Assembly: GCA_937969105.1 (NCBI GenBank)
Contig: CALBUZ010000084.1
Coordinates: 1 to 50,472 of the forward strand
Direction: 5' to 3'
Length of the DNA stretch: 50,472 bases
Source: an uncultured Collinsella sp.
GTDB lineage: Bacteria > Actinomycetota > Coriobacteriia > Coriobacteriales > Coriobacteriaceae
Shown: one piece after another, positions 44,353-50,472 of the stretch
Layout: the number at the start of each line of letters is the position of its first letter
Numbering within the stretch: the stretch's first letter is position 1
Notes under the pieces: generated by a model
The model's database searches: none
What the model saw: only the letters and a program-made list of their open reading frames with translations
What the model was told of the DNA's origin: nothing
Made by a program: the position numbers and the translations under genes

Positions 44353-46422
44353 CTATCGAACCGAGGAATCGCCCGTGGCCGTCGACGTGTCGGGCTCGTC
44401 ATAAATCGCACCGAGGACATCGCGCACGACGTGCAGCGCGGTATCGGAGCCACCACCGCCCTGTTCCAAGACAGTGACAATCACGTACTTGGGGTCATCG
44501 GCCGGCGCGTAGGCGCAAAACCACGCGTAATCGTCCTCGCCGCTCTTCTCGCCCGTGCCGGACTTACCGTAGACCGTAGGGGTCAGGGAGTTAAAGTGCG
44601 CGGCGGTCGAAGTCGACGCAGAGTAAATCACATCGTGCATGCCGTTGCGAACAAGAGCCAAATCCGAATCGCTGTTGATCTTGGCCTCGAGACGCTTCTT
44701 CTTGCCCTTGCCGTTGTAGTTGTAGGCGTCACCGTCGCCATCGCGCGACACCGCCGACAAAAACACATGCGGCACATACTGTTTGCCGCCGTTGGCAATG
44801 CCCATATAGGCGCAGGCCATCTGCAGCGGTGTCACCAAAATGTCGCCCTGGCCGATGGCGATGTTCGTCATATCGCCAGCGTTCCATTTGCGGTCCTCGG
44901 CAGAGGCATCGGTAAAGTAAGACTCTTTCCACTCGGCATCGGGAATGCGGCCGGCACCCTCACTCGGAAGGTCGATACCGCAGGTCTTGCCTAGGCCCCA
45001 GCGACGAAAGACCTCTTGCAGGCCCTCGGGGTGCTGGTCGTTGTAGAAAAACGCCTTGCCCATATCGTAGAACACGGGGTCGCAGGAGTTGGCGATACCG
45101 GACTGCAGCGTCATCGTGCCGTGGCCGGAGTGCAGCCAGCAGTATTTTCCCCACGACTTGCCCAAGCCGGTCCAATAACCCGTGCAGTTGGTCGTCTGAC
45201 TCGACGTGTACGTTCCAAACTCAAGGCCCGCCAAGGCCGAGAGAGGCTTAATGGTCGAAGCCGACATGTACTGGCCGCTAATGGCGCGGTTGAGCAGCGG
45301 ATGCGAACCCTCGTCATCGTTGAGCTCGGTCCAAACATCGTTGGAGACGCCACCGATAAACACCGAAGGATCGAACTTGGGCTCACTGGCCATGCCCAGA
45401 ATCTCGCCGTTATTGGGGTCGAGGCACACCACGGCACCGTTGCCGGCGTCGCTGTGGCCTGTGGTCTTAGCGAGCTCAATGGCACTTGCAAGCGCCGTCT
45501 CGCAGGCTTGCTGAATCTTGAGGTCGAGCGTGAGCTTAATGTCGGAACCGGCCTTCGCGGGCACGGCGCCGGCCTGACCGGTCACATTGCCCGAGGCATC
45601 GACCTTCACCGTCTGCTCGCCGCGAATACCCTGCAGCAAGTTTTCGTAGTAGCTCTCGACGCCCGCCTGGCCCACGATATCGCCCGACTGGTACGTAATC
45701 TGGCCGGCGGCGCTATCGTTATCGCCCGAAGCCTTCTTGTTCTGAGCCTCGAGCTGCTCGGAGGTAATGGTGCCGGTATAGCCCAAAATGTGACAGGCCG
45801 TCTCGCCGTACGGGTACTGGCGCTCGGTGCGCTCGGCAATCTTGACGCCCGGGAACTCGCCGGCATGCTCCTTGATATAGGCAACCGTGGAGCGGCGCAC
45901 GTCCGTCGCGATGGTATGTAGACTCTGGGCGCCCTCGGAATTGTCCTGAATGTTGCGCAGAACCGCGACGTAGGGCATTCCGAGCACATTCGCGAGGTGA
46001 TGCACCAGCACGGTGTCATCGGCCAGGTCGCGATAGGCGACAACGGCAAGTGAGGGACGGTTTTGCACAAGTGCCACGCCATTGCGATCAAGGATTCGTC
46101 CGCGCACAGCCGGCGTGGTGACAGTACGGGTCTGATTGCTCTTGGCCTGCTTGTCGTAGTAGTCCGACGAGACCATCTGCATACCCCACAGCTTAACGGC
46201 GAGCGCGGCAAACATCGCGCCCACGCCGGCGGTGAGGATGGAGAAGCGACCCTTGAAGGCGGTTGCGGCGGTATTGCCCTCGCCCTCGGTGGCGCGCGGG
46301 GCCGTTCCATGCTGCGTGTCGTAGGTAAAACGGGAATCGCCGCGGCGCATGATGACCAGCGCGACCACAATGGCCACGACCAGCACGATACCGGCGATGA
46401 TAACCGTCATCTGGGAAGACAT
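44353..46422 (-). CDS. mrdA: Penicillin-binding protein 2 (class B transpeptidase)
   Basis: PBP2 cross-links new wall during elongation with RodA and MreBCD. The 689-residue product has an N-terminal membrane segment (about 5-25) and a second hydrophobic stretch at about 60-82, the class B dimerisation domain with RGRILDRNGVALVQNRP, and the transpeptidase domain with Ser389-Thr-Ile-Lys392, the SxD-type motif in IANSCDPVFYDMG, and YGKSGTGEKSG as the KTG box. Having two hydrophobic stretches is somewhat unusual. It lies between mreD and rodA. Confidence 0.95.
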   Translation of the reverse strand: MSSQMTVIIAGIVLVVAIVVALVIMRRGDSRFTYDTQHGTAPRATEGEGNTAATAFKGRFSILTAGVGAMFAALAVKLWGMQMVSSDYYDKQAKSNQTRTVTTPAVRGRILDRNGVALVQNRPSLAVVAYRDLADDTVLVHHLANVLGMPYVAVLRNIQDNSEGAQSLHTIATDVRRSTVAYIKEHAGEFPGVKIAERTERQYPYGETACHILGYTGTITSEQLEAQNKKASGDNDSAAGQITYQSGDIVGQAGVESYYENLLQGIRGEQTVKVDASGNVTGQAGAVPAKAGSDIKLTLDLKIQQACETALASAIELAKTTGHSDAGNGAVVCLDPNNGEILGMASEPKFDPSVFIGGVSNDVWTELNDDEGSHPLLNRAISGQYMSASTIKPLSALAGLEFGTYTSSQTTNCTGYWTGLGKSWGKYCWLHSGHGTMTLQSGIANSCDPVFYDMGKAFFYNDQHPEGLQEVFRRWGLGKTCGIDLPSEGAGRIPDAEWKESYFTDASAEDRKWNAGDMTNIAIGQGDILVTPLQMACAYMGIANGGKQYVPHVFLSAVSRDGDGDAYNYNGKGKKKRLEAKINSDSDLALVRNGMHDVIYSASTSTAAHFNSLTPTVYGKSGTGEKSGEDDYAWFCAYAPADDPKYVIVTVLEQGGGGSDTALHVVRDVLGAIYDEPDTSTATGDSSVR

Positions 46423-46435
46423 CTATGAGCCTCCC

Positions 46436-47008
46436 CTATTTGAGTTTGCGAGTCTTGGGCTTAAAGCGCATGCCCGCCTGATGACCACCGCGTGCGGAGA
46501 ATCCGTAACCGGACTGCGGCACGACACCGGACATCAAAAACGGAATGGCAACCAGACCCGTCAGGATCGAAGACGGCAGTGCATGACCAAAAACGGCCAC
46601 CACAAAGCTCGTCTCCAGACCCATAAACAGCAAGATGATGCTGTAGACCACATTGATGACAAGCGCGAAGGCGCCCACGGTAATACCGCGCGCGCTCGGG
46701 GAGCCGCCCGTCTGACCGGCCGCGCTGTGCACCAGGGCAAAACTGCCCACCGTCAGCAGCAGCGACATAACGCCCACCGGAACGGCGGCGGAAAGATCAT
46801 AGAACAGGCCGCTGCAAAAACCGCAGACGACAGCCCGCGTGGGATCGCCCGAGAACACGCTCAGGCATACCAGGATAATCATAAAGTTGACGCGACCGCC
46901 CGCAATGGAGATCTGCGGCGCCAGGCCCGCCTGCAGCAGCACGCACACAATGGCGGCGATTGCAAACGTGCGGGAGCTCGCCCCCTGCTCGTGTAGATCC
47001 ATGGACAT
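46436..47008 (-). CDS. mreD: Rod shape-determining protein MreD
   Basis: MreD is the membrane partner of MreC in the elongasome. The 190-residue product has five to six membrane segments, ISIAGGRVNFMIILVCLSVF and VCGFCSGLFYDLSAAVPVGV being typical. The C-terminus is basic. It starts five bases after mreC. Confidence 0.9.
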   Translation of the reverse strand: MSMDLHEQGASSRTFAIAAIVCVLLQAGLAPQISIAGGRVNFMIILVCLSVFSGDPTRAVVCGFCSGLFYDLSAAVPVGVMSLLLTVGSFALVHSAAGQTGGSPSARGITVGAFALVINVVYSIILLFMGLETSFVVAVFGHALPSSILTGLVAIPFLMSGVVPQSGYGFSARGGHQAGMRFKPKTRKLK

Positions 47009-47013
47009 GCCCC

Positions 47014-48012
47014 CTATTCGCTCGAGCCGGAATCGGTCGTCTCGGACGTGTCGGAACTGTCATCCGAGCTCTCGTCCTTCGTCTTGGTCGCAGCATCGCG
47101 CGACGTTCCCTGCGGCGTGCTGTTAGCAGAGCTCACGTCCTCGTCCGAAGCCGACTGCTCGTCGGTCAGCGAGGTGATGACGAGCACCTCCTCGTTGTTC
47201 TCGGCCGTGGTCTGAGCGCGCACCACAATGGTGTAGTACACATCGTTGGCCGACTTCTCCACCGAGGAAACGGTGCCGAGAGGCAGGCCCTTGGGGAACA
47301 CGCCGCCAATGCCAGAGGTCACGATGATGTCGCCCACTTTGACGTCGGAGTCGACGCTCACGTACTCAAGGCGCAGGGTGCCATCGGGCTGGCCCTGCAG
47401 CATACCCTGGGCGCGCGTGTCCTGCACCATAGCGGACACGCCCGAGCTCTCGTCGCCAATCAGGCGCACGGTAGAGGTCTTGGCCGATACCTCGATAATC
47501 TGGCCGATAACACCGGCAGAACTCGTCACGGGCATGTTGATGGTAAGGCCGTCGGCAGAGCCTTTGTCGATGGTAACGGTCGAGGTCCAGGCATCGCCCG
47601 ACGCACCGACAATACGAGCGGCGGTCGACTTAAGGTTGTAGGTCGATTGCAGGCCGACCAGCCCCTCCAGACGCTCAGCGGTCTTTTGAGCCTCGGAGAG
47701 CTCAGCAACCTTAGAGGTCAGTTCCTCGTTTTGTTTTTTGAGCTCGTCGAGCGTGTCCTGCGACGCCGTAAGGTTAGAGAACACGTTGCCGATCGCATTG
47801 AAGGGAGCCGCCACAGCCGAACCCACAAAGCGCACCGGCGAGGTAATCGTCGTTACGCCCGAACGCACGGCATGAATCGGTCCTGCCTCGCCCTCACGGA
47901 TGTAAAACGTGAGCAGCAACACCGAAATCAGGCTGAAAACAATCAACGGGCGCATACCCGTTGATTGTCGCTTGGTATTCAGATTTGGAGAGAAACCCGA
48001 AAATCGTGCCAA
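47014..48012 (-). CDS. mreC: Rod shape-determining protein MreC
   Basis: MreC links the cytoskeleton to PBP2 outside the membrane. The 332-residue product has a single membrane segment (about 22-40), a coiled coil (FSNLTASQDTLDELKKQNEE to about 112), and two beta domains (GDAWTSTVTIDKGSADGLTI, GVIGQIIEVS, GVFPKGLPLGTVSSVE). The last 55 residues are a Ser/Thr/Asp-rich tail of low complexity. A TTG start follows AGGTGG. Confidence 0.93.
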   Translation of the reverse strand: MARFSGFSPNLNTKRQSTGMRPLIVFSLISVLLLTFYIREGEAGPIHAVRSGVTTITSPVRFVGSAVAAPFNAIGNVFSNLTASQDTLDELKKQNEELTSKVAELSEAQKTAERLEGLVGLQSTYNLKSTAARIVGASGDAWTSTVTIDKGSADGLTINMPVTSSAGVIGQIIEVSAKTSTVRLIGDESSGVSAMVQDTRAQGMLQGQPDGTLRLEYVSVDSDVKVGDIIVTSGIGGVFPKGLPLGTVSSVEKSANDVYYTIVVRAQTTAENNEEVLVITSLTDEQSASDEDVSSANSTPQGTSRDAATKTKDESSDDSSDTSETTDSGSSE

Positions 48013-48033
48013 ATGGAATCCACCTTTTGGAAA

Positions 48034-49077
48034 TTAAGCATTGGTTTGGACGAAGCCGCCGTCAAAGGCGTTGGCCTCGAGCACGCGGGCGCAGCCGTTT
48101 ACGACGTTATCGAGCGCCGTGGGGCTGACGTTGACCGAAACGCCGGTCTCGTCGCGCAGGCGCACGTCGAGGCCGCGCAGCAGCGCACCGCCGCCGGTCA
48201 GCAGAATGCCGTAGTACATAAGGTCCGAGGCAAGATCGGGCGGCGTGGCGTCCAAAGCGTCCTTAACGGCCTTGGCCATCTCATCGAGCGGCTTGTTAAG
48301 CGCGCGACGAATCTCCTCGCTCTCGATACGCACGGTCTTGGGCAGGCCCGTGATAACGTCGCGGCCGTTGACTTCGACGTCGAGCTCATCCTTGAGCGGC
48401 ACGGCGGAGCCGACCTTGATCTTGATGTCCTCGGCCGTGCGCTCGCCGATAGCCAGGTTGTAGGCATCGCGAACATGGGTGAGGATAGCCTGGTCGAACT
48501 CGTCGCCGGCAATGCGGATGGACTGCGACACGACAATACCGCCCATAGCGATAACGGCGACCTCGGTGGTGCCGCCGCCGATATCGATGACCATGGAGCC
48601 CGTGGGCTCCTCGACGGGCAGGTCGGCGCCGATGGCAGCCGCCATGGGCTCCTCGATCAGATAGGCCTGGCGAGCGCCAGCCTGGATCGTGGCCTCAAAG
48701 ACGGCGCGCTTCTCGACTGACGTGACGCCGGAGGGAACGCACACGACGACGCGCGGACGCGGAGTCCACGGATAGCGCTTCTCGGAAGCCTTGTCGATAA
48801 AGTAGCGAAGCATGGCCTCGGTGACATCGAAGTCGGCGATGACGCCGTCCTTAAGAGGACGAACGGCCACGATGTTGCCGGGCGTACGGCCGAGCATACG
48901 CTTGGCCTCGATGCCGACTGCCAGGATGCGCTCGTCGTTCTTGTCGATAGCGACAACGGAGGGCTCGCGGATGACGATGCCCTTGCCGCGCACGGAGACG
49001 AGCGTATTGGCGGTGCCGAGGTCGATGGCGAGATCGCCCGCATAGCTACCGAAGAACATATCCATCAAAGAAAACAA
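48034..49077 (-). CDS. mreB: Rod shape-determining protein MreB
   Basis: MreB is the actin-like scaffold for rod growth. The 347-residue product has the phosphate-1 loop DLAIDLGTANTLVSVRGKGI, VAVRPLKDGVIADFDVTEAM, VVCVPSGVTSVEKRAVFEA, phosphate-2 MVIDIGGGTTEVAVIA and adenosine motif LTGGGALLRGLDV. The TTG start follows AGGAG by five bases; an ATG four codons in is an alternative. With mreC, mreD, mrdA and rodA it encodes the complete elongasome core; Collinsella-like cells are short rods. Confidence 0.97.
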   Translation of the reverse strand: MFSLMDMFFGSYAGDLAIDLGTANTLVSVRGKGIVIREPSVVAIDKNDERILAVGIEAKRMLGRTPGNIVAVRPLKDGVIADFDVTEAMLRYFIDKASEKRYPWTPRPRVVVCVPSGVTSVEKRAVFEATIQAGARQAYLIEEPMAAAIGADLPVEEPTGSMVIDIGGGTTEVAVIAMGGIVVSQSIRIAGDEFDQAILTHVRDAYNLAIGERTAEDIKIKVGSAVPLKDELDVEVNGRDVITGLPKTVRIESEEIRRALNKPLDEMAKAVKDALDATPPDLASDLMYYGILLTGGGALLRGLDVRLRDETGVSVNVSPTALDNVVNGCARVLEANAFDGGFVQTNA

Positions 49078-49137
49078 CGCAACTCCTGATGTGTTGGATG
49101 ATTGCTGGAAAACTACTAGCCCATCATACTAGCGCAA

Positions 49138-49170
49138 GCCCGGCACCTCACTTGCGGTGAAGCGCCGGGC
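49138..49170 (-). terminator. Stem-loop between the TPR gene and mreB
   Basis: GCCCGGC (49138-49144) pairs with GCCGGGC (49164-49170), with a small inner TCAC/GTGA stem. The minus-strand tail is TTGCGCTAG, not a T-run, so termination may be weak. Confidence 0.5.
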
Positions 49171-49192
49171 AGAGCCAAATCTCATAAGGTCA

Positions 49193-50472
49193 CTACTGGT
49201 TGTCAGCGGCCGAAAAATCGATATCGAAGGAGGAAACAGCCCAACCGATATGGTTGTCGGAGCGCACGAACTTAACGGTGTACTCCTGCTCGCCGCCCTT
49301 GGACAGCGAAGCCTTCACCTTGGCGGTGGTCTCGGTCATGGACTGATCCATACCCTCGATGGAGACGGTGGCGCCCTGCGGGATCGAGGAGATGATCATC
49401 GCCTTGGCGTCCTCGGACAGGCTCGAGGCCAGGCAGGACTCGGCCTTGGCGGTATCGCCGTCACCGGCAGCCTGGAACAGGTCGGTGATGACGGACTCCT
49501 GCGAGGGGTAGCCCATGCCGCGCGTATAAGCATAGCCAAGACCGCCGGCCGCGATCACGATGAGCAGAAGCAGTACCAGGAAGATCTTGAGACCCGTGTG
49601 GCGGTGGCGACGACGAACCTTGGCCTGCTTGCGGTCCTGCTGGACCATCTCGGACTCGGACAGCGTAAAGAAGCCGGTGTCAGAGGGGTCGGGCATAAAC
49701 TGACCGGTCGCGCCCGTGGGATCGAGCGGGTCGACAGCGGGAGCGTCCATCGCGGGAGCCGGGGCCGTGGACATGGCCGTCTGGGCCGAAAGCGCGGCGA
49801 GCGAATCGTGCACGCGGGCAAGCTCGTCGGCCTGCTCGGGCGTGAGCTGATAGATACCGTCAGCGGTAGCGGCGTTAAAGGCATCGAGCGCATCGGAGGG
49901 ACGGCCGGCGGCGGAAAGCGCTTGGCCCATCCCGGCGTTGAGGGCGCGCGTATCGTCGCGCGGGCCGGCAAAGTCGATAGCCGTGCGGTAGGTCTCAACG
50001 GCGTCCGCGGGGCGGCCGAGCTTGATGAAGCAGCGGCCCAGATCGCCGAGGGCGGCGGCAGGAGCCGGGTTGGCGCCGTCGATGGCAGCCTGACGGAAGG
50101 CGGTACCGGCGTTGGCATAGTCGCCCGACTGGAACAGCGCGTTGCCCAGACCCAGGTAAGCCTTAAAAGGCGTGGCGTAGGAAGCGTCCTGGGTAGCTGC
50201 AGAGAACGCCTGGGCAGCCGTGGTGTAGTCGCCCACCGCGGCGAGCGCCTTGCCGCGGTTGGTGAGCAGAGCGCCGCGCTTGCCATAGGCGCCGTCGTTG
50301 AGGGCGGCGGCGTAGGCCTCGGCGGCCTCGGCGTACATGCCCAGATGCATCAGGGCGTTGCCGCGCAGGTGGTCGGCCTCGCCCATGATCTCGTTGGGAG
50401 TCTTTGCCGCGCCAAGCATCTGGGCGGCAGCGGAAAAATCACCCGCGCGATAAGCGGCGCGGCCCTGTTGGA
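49193..50472 (-). CDS. TPR-repeat membrane protein (5' end beyond window)
   Basis: The reading frame runs past the window edge, so the start is missing; residues QQGRAAYRAGDFSAAAQ precede the first in-window ATG. The visible N-terminal part, about 200 residues, is made of TPR-like helix pairs (NALMHLGMYAEAAEAYAAAL, ALFQSGDYANAGTAFRQAAI, CFIKLGRPADAVETYRTAI). A basic stretch (KVRRRHRHTGLK) precedes one membrane segment (IFLVLLLLIVIAAGGLGYAY), and about 110 residues follow outside, with LFQAAGDGDTAKAESCL resembling an NTF2-like/DUF4878-type domain. Function unknown; probably a membrane-anchored scaffold. Confidence 0.75.
   Translation of the reverse strand, partial: QQGRAAYRAGDFSAAAQMLGAAKTPNEIMGEADHLRGNALMHLGMYAEAAEAYAAALNDGAYGKRGALLTNRGKALAAVGDYTTAAQAFSAATQDASYATPFKAYLGLGNALFQSGDYANAGTAFRQAAIDGANPAPAAALGDLGRCFIKLGRPADAVETYRTAIDFAGPRDDTRALNAGMGQALSAAGRPSDALDAFNAATADGIYQLTPEQADELARVHDSLAALSAQTAMSTAPAPAMDAPAVDPLDPTGATGQFMPDPSDTGFFTLSESEMVQQDRKQAKVRRRHRHTGLKIFLVLLLLIVIAAGGLGYAYTRGMGYPSQESVITDLFQAAGDGDTAKAESCLASSLSEDAKAMIISSIPQGATVSIEGMDQSMTETTAKVKASLSKGGEQEYTVKFVRSDNHIGWAVSSFDIDFSAADNQ

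Overview
The window is about 50 kb of GC-rich chromosome (roughly 60% G+C, strongly GC-biased third codon positions), packed with housekeeping genes. The gene set and order suggest a Gram-positive, anaerobic, fermentative actinobacterium of the class Coriobacteriia, most likely Collinsella or a close relative. The clues are AdhE, pyruvate phosphate dikinase with its regulator, the MEP isoprenoid pathway, two-subunit GlyRS, frequent TTG starts, and an L27 without the cleavable Firmicutes N-terminus. The genus is inferred from protein resemblance only. I see no prophage, insertion sequence, CRISPR array, rRNA or tRNA.

Layout. 1-484: an unidentified reading-frame fragment and a Rex-like NAD(H)-binding domain with no visible DNA-binding domain. 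528-4053 (+): adhE and an APH-family phosphotransferase. 4158-14530 (-): rpsB-tsf, then pyrH-frr-uppS-cdsA-dxr-rseP-ispG-proS, covering translation, isoprenoid and undecaprenyl supply, phospholipid synthesis and membrane proteolysis. 14587-19796 (-): yraN-yifB/comM-dprA-trmFO-xer, for DNA processing and tRNA modification. 19895-21306 (-): rplS-rnhB. 21358-24165 (-): a 935-residue secreted protein with an aerolysin/ETX-MTX2-like pore-forming core, the most unusual gene here. 24210-31346 (-): glyQ-glyS, the PPDK regulator and ppdK. 31354-34001 (-): rpsP-khpA-rimM-trmD-lepB. 34046-35302 (+): dinB. 35326-39476 (-): rplU-rpmA, then obgE-nadD-yqeK-rsfS. 39473-49077 (-): mreB-mreC-mreD-mrdA-rodA, a DUF697 membrane protein and a radical-SAM pair. 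49193-end (-): a TPR membrane protein cut by the window edge.

How it fits together. UppS, CdsA, RseP, LepB, MreBCD, PBP2 and RodA form an envelope-growth set. Ribosomal proteins (S2, S16, L19, L21, L27) sit with ribosome-maturation and tRNA-modification factors (RimM, TrmD, KhpA, Obg, RsfS, Frr). AdhE and the Rex-like protein handle NADH. PPDK, controlled by the adjacent kinase/phosphorylase, links pyruvate and PEP.

Items for follow-up: the aerolysin-like secreted protein, a winged-helix-like insertion in the RseP protease, tandem GGTAAACG boxes and a long inverted repeat around the ppdK promoter, the Rex-like domain lacking its DNA-binding half, a recombinase gene without a canonical start codon, and a leaderless dinB with a SOS-box-like sequence.
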